Below are positions 11,650 to 23,040 of a stretch of DNA of 64,000 nucleotides, piece by piece. The notes beneath the pieces were generated by a model, which was not told where the DNA came from, searched no databases, and saw only the letters and a program-made list of their open reading frames with translations. Made by a program: the position numbers and the translations under genes. Numbering within the stretch: the stretch's first letter is position 1; each line of letters begins with the position of its first letter. This stretch comes from Taxillus chinensis (lineage: Eukaryota; Streptophyta; Magnoliopsida; Santalales; Loranthaceae), in assembly GCA_023512835.1 (NCBI GenBank), contig CM042092.1:26113543-26177542 (forward strand), read 5' to 3'.

Positions 11650-12290
11650 AGAGTGAGTTTTGAGTTTTTTGAGATTTGATAAGCATGTATTCATATTTGA
11701 ATTAAAAGTAATAAACCATGTAAATGATATTATTAGTTTAAATATTAATATATTTTCAATCAAATAATATTTGATTGAATCACCTAATCCTAAATCAACT
11801 TATTAATAAATTCAAAACTAAATTTGAATTTAATTGATTTGTATTTTATATTAAAATAATAATAGTGCACTTACTTTTTATCATAATGTAAATATATATA
11901 CTTTGTAATTACTTTTTTTAAAAAAATAAATAATGTACTCTTTATTAATATTATTTTTATTATTTATATGTTATATAATAATTATATATATTATTTACAT
12001 AAGCATATGAAAAAAGCAGATTTAGCTTAGTGGTTAGACAACCGCATTGAAGGGGGGAACGCATAGGTTCAAACCTTCACGACACCAATAACATTTTGTC
12101 AAGATTTTATTCCTAGGCGGAGCGGGCCGGGCAGGCTGGGTGTGACTAAAGCTAGAGTGTGGTGGGCCCAAATGGGTTTTGAGTGGGTGGGACTAGAGCT
12201 AGAATAGGGGCGGGGATGAAGCGGAAAATTTAATCCCGCCGGGCACGGGGCAAGACAGGGCATGTTTTTCTTACTAGGGATTCCCCTCTA
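11650..12290 (+). repeat. dispersed repeat with Pol III-type A and B boxes (copy 1)
   Basis: It matches 38746-39375 in the same orientation: an AT-rich body (CAAATAATATTTGAT... at 11760 and 38858), then a tRNA-like segment and a GC-rich tail. The tRNA-like part has TAGCTTAGTGG (12023-12033, fits the A-box TRGYNNANNNG) and GGTTCAAACC (12066-12075, contains the B-box GWTCRANNC) about 33 bases apart. This could be a SINE-like element or a tRNA-derived module inside a larger repeat. It is not a functional tRNA gene by eye. Confidence 0.5.
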
Positions 12291-12302
12291 TTCAACCACT
12301 CT

Positions 12303-12830
12303 TGTTGGGAAAAACATGATTTGTTCAAGCCGATATGAATATCTCTAAGTCTGGAGACTCGAAGACCCAAAAGTCTATAGGGTCAAAGAGTCGAAGTTTT
12401 AAAGACACTACACACATTTATGTTGGCAAATTTAAAGACCCAAAGGTTCATAGGGTAGAGAGTCAAAACCTTAAGAATAAAGAATGGACAAGTGTGTGCG
12501 GTTATGTTAGCAACTCTAAGACTCAAAGGTCATAGAGTGAGGGGTCAAAGATAATGGAACAATGAATACCGACAACATAAGTTGAAATCGAGACTTCAAG
12601 ACTCAAAGAGTCAAAGGATCGAAAATATCCGATCAAAGAACCGTCGGTACATAATAAATCTTAAGACTCAAAGATTCAAAGTTAAAGAGTCTAAGCATCA
12701 AAGCCAAATAAGGACATCGGTCATTCGTAATCCAAGAGTCAAAGACTCAACTCGCAACATATCGTAACTAACTAAGCAAATATGCGAAGAGTCAAAGACT
12801 TGAAGAGTCAAGGACTCATCTTACGTTAAT
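12303..12830 (+). mobile_element. Sirevirus-like LTR fragment (5' end)
   Basis: It begins TGTTGGGAAAAACATGATTT, matching the starts of the LTRs at 14096 (TGTTGGAAATATAGGATTT) and at 49400 on the minus strand (TGTTGGGAAACATAGGATTT). It then runs into dense GACTC/GAGTC/AAGTC repeats like those LTRs. It stops at about 12830, where chromovirus gag-like sequence begins. Confidence 0.55.
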
Positions 12831-12849
12831 GAGACTCCAAGAATTGAAG

Positions 12850-14095
12850 GGTTGTAGAATGACAGGCTTAGCCACATTAAGAAAACTAAGCATAACTCGA
12901 GGGTGGTGCAGATATGCACTAATGAGGAGGTCGTGACGGAGCCAAGACGATGAGGAGTGGACTGAGCCGCACGATTTTTGAAACATGTACCTAGTACTTT
13001 TGAGGATGGTTCGCGGCCGAGGGAGCCGAGGACTGGATTAGGGTAGATAGAGGACATCTTTGAGATGATTGGGGTGCCGGATGAGGAGTGGGTGTGAGTA
13101 AGGACGCACTATCTATCGGCTATTCCACATAGGTGGTGGGAGTCCACTAAAGTCATCCATGGTAGTCGAGAGGGCCGAGAGAGTTTATGGAGCACTTCTT
13201 CGGGAGTATTTTCCCACTTATTGCAATATACACGACGAGAGAGTATTATAAGTTTGTGTAGGGTAACAAGACCGTGGGGTGAGTATGTGCAAGCCTTCAT
13301 AGATTTTGGGGTGGTTTGCTCTTAAGACTTAGGAAAAGGAAGCCCATAAGATGCGGGACTTTATTTAGGGCTTGAGGCTATCTTTGAAAAATAATGTGGA
13401 GGTGACCACTTGACCAACTCCGGGTAGGCATCAATAAGGCAATTATTCTTGAGCGAGGTCACGATCGAGCAAGAGCCCGAAGACTGAAGGTTCGGCAGGT
13501 CCGAGCAAGAAGAGGTAGAGTGGGGAGAGCAATGCCGCTCATCCCGAGAGGAGGCAGTGCAGAGGGTTTCCGGCCAGGCGGTGGGATCCCGTGAGAGTTC
13601 AACCACCGGAGGTCGTACTTGTTGGAGTTGTGGTTAGACCGGACATTTGTCGAGAACTCGTCGAGGAAAAAAGATGACATGTTACCAATGCGGGAAGGTA
13701 GGGCATGGAGCTAGGGAATGTTTTACCTTTAGCTCGACCAGCAAGGTGTAGGTCCTCATCCGAGAGAGCATGGACAGAGGAGTGGGCTCCGTCTTAGAGG
13801 TCGGTCTTTGCGGCACAGAGCATGTAAGACGCGACTGCGGTGCAAGCAGCCTCGGTGGGAGGCACAGGGTCGCATTAATTATCGGGGTAAGGCCCCAATG
13901 GGCCAGGCTAATGGCAATGTGCCCAGGAGGGAGGACTTTGTCCTTAGCGAGAGAGAAGCGAGATTCCACCAATGGGCAAGGCAGACCGGGACCTTCATGG
14001 TGAGAGGTACCATTATCATTTCTCATACTATTTGTTCGCTTTTGATTGATATTGGTGATACCCATTCTTTTATTTCGTATGTTACGTGTTGGTTG
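12850..14095 (+). pseudogene. chromovirus A gag and start of protease
   Basis: Read on the plus strand through many stops, this gives a Ty3/gypsy gag: a capsid-like segment with FEMIGVPDEEWV and YLSAIPHRWWES, then two zinc-knuckle remnants near 13610-13730 (TCWSCG..., and CYQCGKVGHGARECF, a good CCHC). The start of the aspartic protease follows at about 13990-14090 (LLIDIGDTHSFIS, where the family has L[IV]D[ST]GA[TS]HSFI; the Gly-Ala pair is altered). The protease is cut at 14095 by a solo LTR and resumes at 29119. The frame is shifted and has many stops, so it is dead. Confidence 0.75.
14091..14095 (+). repeat. target-site duplication ggttg (left)
   Basis: Five bases, GGTTG, lie immediately before the LTR start TGTTGG at 14096. 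The same five bases follow the LTR end CA at 29113. This dates the solo LTR insertion after chromovirus A. Confidence 0.85.
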
Positions 14096-15229
14096 TGTTG
14101 GAAATATAGGATTTGATAAAGCTTCCAAAATCCAGTCTAAATCTGGAGACTCGAAGATCCGAAGGTCAGAGGTCGAAGAGTCGAAGTTCGTAAGTGAACC
14201 GTCATGGGACATATCGGCAAGAGACTCGTAGACTCGTAGAGTCTAGAGACCAAGCAAAGTCGTGATAGAACACATGGCGACTCGGATCCAGGGTCGAAGG
14301 TCGTAGAGTCGAAGTAAGGAAAAGAGAGCGTTATCGCAAGCAATGATAAATTCGTAGACTCGTACAAACAAATTCTAAAGAACAAGAACCAACTTTAAAT
14401 GACTTGAAGACTCAAAGCCCGTAGAACCGTAGAGTCCTTAACAGTTAAGTTAATTAACGTAACTTAAAGTACCGCTGGACTCGTAGAGTCATAGAGTCGA
14501 AGCCTTAAAATACTGTTAAGAATCAAAATAAAGACTCGGCACTCATAGGTCGAAGGTCGAAGAGTCGATGCAATAAAGATCAGCAAACAAAAAATGAAAC
14601 TCGTAGCTCAAAGACTCGTAGAGTCATAGACTAAGGGTCGTAGTCGTAAACTCAAGCATCATAGAGTTGTAGACTCAAGGGTCAAAGAACAGATACGGTT
14701 AGTCTAAAGAAATTTTCAGACATCACAAAATCGAAGATCTTGAAGGGTGAGAGTTATAGAATTGAAGGGTCAATGCCGTAGAGTCGAAGACTCGAAGAAT
14801 ACTGGAGACTCACTTTATGAGCAATTGCAAAGGACTAAGGACGAAATGCAAAGTCTAAGACTCGTAGAGTTAAAGATTTTTAGGGTTGAAGACTCAGAGT
14901 CAATGATCCTTTGTTTACTCGACTCGTTGATGGTCAAAGAGCCTCTTTGCCAAGTAAAGTTAACCGAGAGACCTGAAGGTCATAGACTCGCAGAGTTAGG
15001 GTTGTAGACTTGCAATATAACAACGGGTAGATTAGGTATACTACGAAGAAGTCACTCTAAGATCCATTAGACAATCGCAGACTCAGCAGTCATAGACTTG
15101 CAAATAATGAGAGACACAAAAGACCAAACCTAACCCGAACTCTAGCCTCAAGACTCAAAGATATGAGTTGTAGACTCGCAGAATTAACACTATAAAGCCT
15201 AAGCAAAATTTCATAACTTCTACAGCTCT
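14096..15229 (+). mobile_element. Sirevirus-like solo LTR, left part
   Basis: The LTR runs from TGTTGGAAATATAGG to the Athila-2 insertion at 15230 and continues at 28219-29113. The combined length of about 2.0 kb agrees with the LTR at 47365-49400. It is packed with short palindromes of the type GACTC-GTA-GAGTC (for example 14231-14243, 14478-14490, 14613-14625) and their half-sites. No internal region is attached, so it is a solo LTR inside chromovirus A. Confidence 0.75.
15225..15229 (+). repeat. target-site duplication gctct (left)
   Basis: GCTCT directly precedes the Athila-2 LTR start and is repeated at 28219-28223 directly after its end. Confidence 0.88.
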
Positions 15230-16735
15230 TGATAACGTGCATTTATGCCGTTATTCTATTGCCTATTTAGGGGTGTTTAAGAGCATGATTAGAGCCTTAT
15301 TGTATTATATTTCATTTATATTTGCTCTAACCCCTAGGAAGATGCTATATTTGCATATACATGCGCTTTTAAGCTATTTTGTCAAGTTTGAGATTAATTT
15401 TGACCAAGTAGATGGCCTCAAACCAATAGTGTTAACAATAAAGTTTCTTAGAATGATGTCCTCTACCTTCCATAGAAGTTTGAGCCAAGGGCCTTGAACG
15501 CCAATTGGACCAATTGGCGTGCAAGCATATTACTACATACCAATCTTCATACATGATGCAAGGAAGCTTGGGAAGAATTTCACCTAATTTGAGTTGCACG
15601 CCAATTGGGCATATGACGTTCAAATTGACGCAGCCATATTTTTACACCGATTCGGTCGTTTTGTTATCTTGATCATTCTTTCCTAAAGGACCTTGTTCAT
15701 ATTGTGCTTAGGATTGAGAGATTTTAATGTTGGAAGTGTCACTTATCAAAACTACGTCGTTTGATAAGTTGGGACAGATGGGCTAGGGCACACTTTATAT
15801 TACATGACATTCGGGCCCATCCAACAGCCTATAAAAGGAGGTCTACACGTCCTTGGGGGAGGAGGCAACACAACACGGTTTAGAGAGAGAGAGAGGTTGA
15901 CGGTTTTAGAGGCTGGGGTTCGATCCCTGGAGCCAGCGGCCCTAGGAGGTCCGACGGCCGGAGAAGACCTAAAGTTGGAGTTTTGTTTTACTGCTTGAAG
16001 ATGATGTTCTTTATTTCTTATTGTTTATCCAAGAACATGTGTGAGTAGTTTCTTTTATCTAGGGAGCAATGTGGCCCCTTTGTTATCAAACCGATTGATT
16101 AATTTTGAGTTTGTTTAATTGAGATTGCTTGTTTTATGGATCTGTTCTTATCTTTTAATATCCGGTTTGTACACCGGGTTTTCTTAGCCTTAGTCCGAGG
16201 TCATCTTTTGATTCATAACTTATTTGTGATTGGTGTGACCATTATCCCGTCATGGGTATGATAATTAGGCTTTGCATGTTGATGTCATGATGACCATTCG
16301 AGTGCAAACAAGACTTAGAAGGTTTTCAATGACCATTTGTACAACCTTGGCTTAGTTATGGCATGTTATCAATTAAATAATCTCAAGAACCTTAAAATCA
16401 GTAGAAACAACATAAGAGGAAGTTGTGACCCTGGATACCTTTAATCTTTGAATCTTAGTCCTAAAAACAACTTGCTTTCTTTGTTTATTCAAAATCAAAT
16501 AAAAATTAGATTTTTAGTTATAAAAAGAATTCGTTTTTACCAAGACATTTTATAGGGCAAGAGTAATTGAGTGGTTTGATTTAAAAAACTAAAAAAACTA
16601 GGCTAATCCCCGTGGGTTCGATCCCTTGCTTGTCCTGCTATTCTTTTAGTGCAAACTTAAGGAATTTATTATCTTGAAGAGAGATTTAACGATATTAGTT
16701 AGCTTCTTTTAGAAAGGCTAAAAAATCTATCATCA
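15230..16735 (+). repeat. Athila-2 5' LTR
   Basis: It starts TGATAACGTGCATTTATG and ends ATCATCA. It includes a hairpin built of CGCCAATTGG / CCAATTGGCG (15510-15531), an ACGT-centred palindrome (15742-15768), a TATA box (TATAAAA at 15830-15836) and a U5 with CCCCGTGGGTTCGATCC near its end. The 3' partner is 26700-28218. Confidence 0.9.
15830..15836 (+). promoter_or_regulatory. TATA box of Athila-2 5' LTR
   Basis: TATAAAA followed by GGAGG lies about 60 bases after the palindrome that contains ACTACGTCGT. It is conserved at 27307-27313 in the 3' LTR. Confidence 0.65.
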
Positions 16736-16738
16736 AAT

Positions 16739-16750
16739 TGGCGCCAAGTT
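16739..16750 (+). other. Athila-2 primer binding site
   Basis: TGGCGCC lies three bases after the LTR end. This is the start of the tRNA-Asp-type primer site usual for Athila-like elements; the following bases are degraded. Confidence 0.65.
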
Positions 16751-17109
16751 CACGGATTCAACGGTTGACTAGCTTTAGAAAATCATCATTGAATGAAATT
16801 ATCCTGATTCGATCTTGGTGCTTATTTTTCTTTTAGTTTTTATTTATTTATTTTTTAATTGTTCGGAGTCACTTGGGTGTGTTCTTGTTTTCTTGCGAAC
16901 ATTCACACGATATTTGTGAGAATTCCTAGTCGTGGCATGCCAAGAGAGGAGTTCATACCATTTAATCGGAACTTGAAAGATTGTTCGGAGCTCTTCGTAG
17001 GGCAGCTAGGAAGCGGCACGAGAGGCCAGGAAAGCACCAAGGCTTAGAGCATTTAGTAGGTGAATTGATGGCGATTTAAGGCCCGATGGTGGTGCACCGC
17101 AAGAGGGGC

Positions 17110-18780
17110 CAATTACAATGGCCAATATCCAGGAAGAAGAGGGTAATAGGTTTATGCCCATAACCTTCTTAGACTACGCAGATCGATGATGTTAGACCAT
17201 TATTCCGGGATTAGGCAAACAAGAGTTCAAGAAAATAGTTTTGAGCGAAGCGGCATTAATTAATATGGTGAGCAACAACGCTTTTGGAGGAACAGCGGTG
17301 GATGATCCACACGGCATTTGATGAGGTTCTACCAGGATGTGTGACACCATAAAGATCAACAATGTGTCGGAGGAGGCAATAAAGCTAAGGCTTTTCCCTT
17401 TCTCCTTTAGGGATGAGCTCTTGGGTGGTTTAACAGTTTACCAACAGGTTCAATAAATACTTGGGAGGAGATGCAAACTAAATTCATGTCTAAATACTTT
17501 CCTCCTTCCAAGGTGATTCACTCGGAGGGGAAATCGGTAGATTCGGGCAAGATGAGATGGAGACTCTTCATGAGGCTTGGGAGCGCTTTAAAGATTTGAT
17601 AAGAAGATGCTCCCGACCATGGAAGACCCCAATGGATTCAAATTGAATCTTTCTACACTGGTCTTCGGCCCACTCATAATATAAGGTGAATGCAATTCTT
17701 TGGAGGATGTTTAATGAATCTAGAGCACGATCTTCGCAGTCAACTCTTAGAGAGCTGGTCTTTGGTCGATTGGTAATGGTCGAATGTACGGATTGCAAGG
17801 CAAGGGAGAAAATAGCTTCGATTGACAATTCTTCCAACGATATGTAAACCAATCCAGGCTTTAGTGAAAAGCATGGAAGTGTTGCTCTTAAAGTCGGAGG
17901 ATCACAACATGCCTCACCGGTAGTTGAGCAAAGGATGGAGTGGAGTCGAAGAAGCAAATTATGTTGGAGGAAATGCTTGTACCGGAAATGCCATTATTAT
18001 CCTCAACAACAAGGACAAGGGTACAATCACAACCAACAACAATCTCGGGCATATCGTAAGAATCAAAACCGAGGGGGAGATACATCGGTTTAGTATAAAT
18101 ATGTGCCCCGGGATGAAGCAAAAATCCGTATGCCATCGATAATTATTTACATCCACCTCCAGGATTCGAAGCGAAGAATAGCCCCTCGGCCCTCAACAAC
18201 AAAGAGGAAGAACATATCCCAATGGGAGAGACAACTAAAAGAAAGATGGGTGATTTGGAGGAAAGGGTAGGCAAGATGGAATCTTCAATGAAGAATATGG
18301 AAAAACTGCTCGTATATGGCACTGAATACAAATCAAGGAGTTTCGGCTAAATCTTTTCCAAGTGACACCGAAGTAAACCCCAAGGAGAGTTACAAGTTAT
18401 CACTTTAAGGAGTGGAAAGCATTGAAGGAAACCTAAGAGCTGAAGAAGAGGGCCATATCGAAGAACAAAGTAGACCCTTGGAAGTGATGACCAAGGAAAA
18501 TTGGATTAAGAATAAGAAAAGGTGCAAGAAAAGAAGGACCAATAGTTGACTAAAAAGGACACAATTGAAGAACAAGGGCTGAAAGAGCTAAGGTTACCAT
18601 GCCATTTCTCCCGATTAAGAAATCAAAGGGTTGAGGAAGAGTATGAGCGCTTCCGAGTTTATTCAAGTGGCTTGAAATTAATATCCCATTTGTGGAAGTT
18701 TTGGAGCAAATGCCTGGGTATAAGATACATTAAAGATTTTGTGAAGAAGAAGAGAAGTGGATGGGGACCATGAGACAGAA
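17110..18780 (+). pseudogene. Athila-2 gag
   Basis: Pieces in changing frames match the better preserved gag of Athila-1 (51870-53700). Examples are MVSNNAFGGTAVDDPH (17264 on), CDTIKINNVSEEAIKLRLFP (17341-17400) and DHGRPQWIQIESF (17620-17655). It is broken by many stops and indels and is not functional. Confidence 0.7.
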
Positions 18781-18879
18781 TTGTCACAAACGAGGTAGGT
18801 GGTTGTCCAAAGGAATTTTCCCATCAAGCATAAAGATCCGGCAGCTTTAACCTTCCTTGTGTGATTGGGAAATGCGCCA

Positions 18880-19170
18880 TGTAAGAGCCCTTTGTGATTT
18901 AGGGGCTAGTATCAACTTAATCTCCTTTTCTCTATACAAGCGGCTTGGGCTCATAGAATGAAGCCAACTTCCATCTCATTGCGGTTGCTGGACCGGTCCA
19001 CTAAAAGACCCGAAGGAATCATTGAAGATGTGCTAGTTAAGGTGGGCTCCTTCATTTTTCCCACAGACTTTGTAGTTTTGGAAATGGAAGAAGATAGAGG
19101 AGTTCGGCTCCTCTGGAAGACCGTTCGAACCGGGGTGTGCACGATAGATGTGGCTCAAGAGCAACCGACT
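18880..19170 (+). pseudogene. Athila-2 aspartic protease
   Basis: The sequence LGASINLISFSLYKRLGL, MKPTSISLRLLDRSTKRP and GIIEDVLVKVGSFIFP (18900-19140) is collinear with the Athila-1 protease at 53700-54030. The D-L-G-A-S active-site block is present at 18897-18912. The frame changes at about 18955. Confidence 0.7.
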
Positions 19171-19739
19171 CGAGAATTAATGAAGAGACCTTAGTCTTCC
19201 ATATGTGAAAGGCTTTACAAGGTCAAGAGGAGGAGGACTCGCCTATGGGTTGAAGATTTTGAGGTTAGTTGGTGGAAGACTTTTTGGCAAAAAGAAATTA
19301 CCACAACAAATGATGGAGTACCTAGTTATGAAGCTTAACAAGATGAAGAAGTGGACTTGGCAATGAGGAGGATGAGCAAACATCAAATTCTCTGGAGCAA
19401 GCAAAGGAGGAGAAGGAAGAGGACATACCTCCAGCTCCCGTAATCTAAGGAACTCGGATACCTAAGGTATGAATTTCCAGTCTCTACAAATAAATTTCGG
19501 TTATAGTTCTTTTAATTTAAATGATGTAGAGTGCACTCAATTATTAGAAACCCTTGAAACACAAAAAGGCCCTAGGGTGGAACATCAAGACATTAGGGTA
19601 TAAGTCCGGGGATTTGTATGCACAAAAATTAAAATGAATGATAACTTTAAACCGAAATTTAAAGAGAAGAAGATTAAACCTCTTTAAGAGAAGTAGTAAG
19701 ACAAGAAATTCTAAAATGGAAAAACGCGGGAATAATTTA

Positions 19740-20500
19740 TCTTTATTTTAGATGTGAGTGGGTGAGTCGGTTGCATGTTGTGTGCCCAACAAAGGGTATG
19801 GCGGTGATTACAAATGAGAAGAATGAATTGATCCCATCTCGGATTGTGTGGGATGGAGAGTGTGTGTTGATATAGGAGCGAATAAGGCCACCAGAGGGAT
19901 CACTTTCCCTTCCTTTCATTGACCGGATTTTGGATAGGTTACCCAAGTATAGTCTGCTTTACTTTTTAGATGGATACTCAGGGTATAATCGGATATGGTT
20001 AGGCTCAGAAGACCAAGAAAAGACCACTTTTTCACGTGCCTCTTTTGGCACCTTGCTTTTAGGAGGATGCCATTTGGGCTGTACGATGCACTGCTGTCCT
20101 TTCAGTGCATGATGGCCATTTTCCAGGCTTTTGGAGGAGATCGTGGAGGTTTTCGTGATTGACTTTTGTTTTGGTTCTTCTTACTAACAAGGTGTTTGAA
20201 AAATTTAGATGTGGTCTTAGAAAGATATGGGGAGAAGGATCCAGTCTTAAATTGGGAAAAATGCCATTTTATGGTAGTCGGGATAGTTCCAGGGCACAAG
20301 GTGTCTTACAAGGTTTGGAGGTGGACAAGGCAAAAATCTCCTTTATTGAGACTTTGCCTCCAACAAATGAAAAGGTGAGAAGTTTCCTTGGCCATGCCGG
20401 CTTTTATAGGAGATTCATTAAGGACTTCTCTAAAATTGCAAAACCCATGAGTAATTGGTTAGAGAAGGACACAAGCTTTGAGTTCAATGCATGCTTAGAG
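19740..20500 (+). pseudogene. Athila-2 reverse transcriptase
   Basis: KNELIPSRIV (19819-19850), LPFIDRILDRL, YFLDGYSGYNR and DQEKTTF match the Athila-1 RT step for step. The second catalytic block, MEVFMDDF in Athila-1, reads VEVFVIDF here (20143-20165), so a catalytic Asp is lost. HAGFYRRFIKDFSKIAK (20393-20440) marks the connection to RNase H. Confidence 0.75.
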
Positions 20501-20529
20501 AAGCTTCAGCATCCTCGGGTAAGTTAGTC

Positions 20530-20990
20530 TTGAACAGGTTATAGTCCACCAGACTGGGCTCAGGCCTTTGAACTAATGTGTGACGCAAGTGATTATCTTG
20601 TGGGGGTAGTCTTGGAAAGACGTGATGATAAAGTGCTTAGGGTCATTTATTATGCTAGTAAGACCTTAGATGATCTTAAATAGAACTACACCTCACCTGA
20701 AAAGAGTTACGTGGTTTTATGGTCGCAACAAGTTTAGACCCTACCTTTGGAGTGCAAAGTAATGTTTATACGATCATGTAGCTTTGAAATATTTATTAGC
20801 TAAAAAGGGAAGGCTAAACCACGTAACATTAGGTGGGACTCTTTTAAGGGAATTTGATCTTGAAATTAGACACAAGAGCCTAAATTCTGGTGACCACCTC
20901 TCCATGTGGAGAATGCCTCAAGTCTCTACCATTGTAGATGACTTTCACGATGAAAGTTGTTTGAGGGTGCACCAGCTTCCTTGGTTTCTT
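20530..20990 (+). pseudogene. Athila-2 RNase H
   Basis: Degraded RNase H with CVTQ(V)IILWG (family 'CDASDyAvGAvLgQ') near 20580, YASKTLDD near 20655 and DHVALKYLLAKKGRL near 20772-20815. These match the same positions in Athila-1. Stops occur throughout. Confidence 0.6.
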
Positions 20991-20999
20991 TGATATAGT

Positions 21000-22200
21000 A
21001 AACTATTTGGCCAATGGGTTTATACCAAGCAATTGGACTACCATCGGCCAAAGAGGTTGGTAGTGGATGCTAAGAAATACATTTGGGAAGACCCTATTCT
21101 CTATGGAGGTGTCCAAACAAAATAATTAGAAGGTGTGTCTGAGAGGAGATAGATGACATAATATACCATTGTCATTCATCACATTATGGGGCCACTTTGG
21201 GTGCAGGAGAACTATGCTAAGATCATGCGATGTGGCTTCTATTGGCCTCACTTGGTGAAAGACACCTATGTCTACATCAAAACTGTGATAGATGTCAGGG
21301 TAGGTGGTCTATCTAGGAAGAATGGATGCCATTAACTGGAATTCTTCGATTGAAATTTTTGATATATGGGGATTGATTTTATGGGGCCATTCCCAATTAC
21401 GATGGGTATTCATATATCCTGTTAGTGCGTGGATTATATGTCAAAGTGGGTAGAAGCTATACCAACCGGGAATGATGTTAGGTAGTACTCACTTCCTTCC
21501 CGAAACATCTTTAGCCGATTTGGGACACCAGGCTATAATTATGATGAGGGTGATTCTTTACAATAAATTGTTTGACAAGTTGTTGAACAAATATGGGGGT
21601 AACTCTTAGGAAGTCTTTAGCTTACCACCCACAAGCTAATGGACAAGCGAGAGGTGTCCACCAGAGAGATTAAAGCCATTTTAGAAAACTATTGGAGACG
21701 AAATAGGAAAGACTGGTCTCAAAGGCTTGATGAAAGTATGGGCATATAGGACGACCTATAAAACTCCCATTGGGATGTCACCTTATCGTATTCTTTATGA
21801 GAAGGCTTGTCACTTACCTTTTGGAATTAGAGCACAAAGCTCACTTTGGGCCTTGAGGAAGTTAAATTTTGATCCACCAAGAGGCCAAAGAGCTTGGGAT
21901 TAATGATTAATTGAATTAGATGAGTTCAGGATGGATGCCTATGAAAGTGCTAAAATTTATAAAGAAAGAACCAAGAAATGACATGATAGGCAATAACTAA
22001 TGAACCTTTAACCTTAGGGCAAAAAGTTCTCTTATTTAACACAAGGTTAAAGCTATTTCTGAAAATTAAGGTCAAGTGGATGAGACCTTTTGTGATAGTT
22101 GATAAGAAGCCATATGCGAGCTTTGAGCTCCATTTTGTAGATGGCGAAGAAATTTTGGGTGAATGGCACCCGAAACTAAACTTCATACATTGATCAAACT
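21000..22200 (+). pseudogene. Athila-2 integrase
   Basis: Zinc-binding and catalytic core remnants lie in order: CHSSHYGATLGAG (21170-21210), [17 protein letters not shown] sequence near 21355-21400, and [15 protein letters not shown] sequence near 21610-21650. A segment like [11 protein letters not shown] follows near 21755-21800. Several frameshifts are present. It is collinear with the intact-looking Athila-1 integrase. Confidence 0.7.
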
Positions 22201-22570
22201 ACGAGGGAGATTGTTGATTCCCTCTCTTTCTCCACCTCATGATCTTAATTGAAAGTCTAGCTACAAACTTTAAATAAAGCGTGATTGAGGCAACCCAATG
22301 TTTTATTTTATTTATTTTTATTCAACAATTTTGTTTGCAAGCTAACCTTATGAGATTTTGTTTCTTTCTTGGTTAACCATTTGTAAGATGGCCCAAAATT
22401 ATTGGGCCTTGGACACGAATTTATTTTAAGGAACAAGTCCGGGATAGGAACAAGTGAAGCCCTGAAGTACTTGAATTTAAGCCCAACAAATTGGTCAAGC
22501 TGGTTGATCCATCCGCAAAAAATAATTTAGAAGAAAAGTTTGGGCTAGTTTGGGCTTGCACGCTTTATTG

Positions 22571-22596
22571 CACGCCAATTGACCAATTGGCGTGCT
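22571..22596. repeat. hairpin in the Athila-2 pol-env spacer
   Basis: GCACGCCAATTG, then ACC, then AATTGGCGTGC forms an inverted repeat. The same hairpin occurs in both Athila-2 LTRs (15510-15531 and 26976-26998) and not in Athila-1. Confidence 0.75.
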
Positions 22597-23040
22597 CTTT
22601 CCCTCCGAAAATTTAGGGCCATGGATAAACATCACATGAAGCACTTTACATCTTGCTTGCGCCAATTGCTAGGTGTCATCTAAAGGGTAAAAAGGTAAAA
22701 TACCGATTTTGACCCTCCTAGAAGCTTCAAGAATATCACTTGAAGGAGATTATTGCCCGAGACAAACTGGGGACCTTACCAAAATTTGGGACGATTCCAC
22801 CCGAACACCAATTTATCCATATGACATCGCAGGAGTTAAAAAATGGTCCAAACGCCCGAAAATTGGAGGACACGTGTATGATCCAAATGGGACACTTTAT
22901 TACGCTATATAAATATGAGGGTGGGAGCTAGGTCATTCACACCAAAACTCATTTCTAGATCCTCAAATTTGTGAAGCTCTGGTTCTTCGTGCTCACGGCA
23001 AATTTTTATCCTATTATTCTTCTCTAAATTCTCAAGCAAG

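Noticed and set aside
16605..16640. GGGTTCGATCC, a B-box-like sequence suggesting a tRNA gene
   Set aside because: It is part of the conserved U5 of the Athila LTRs (equivalents at 28095, 51734 and 63178) with no A-box or cloverleaf.
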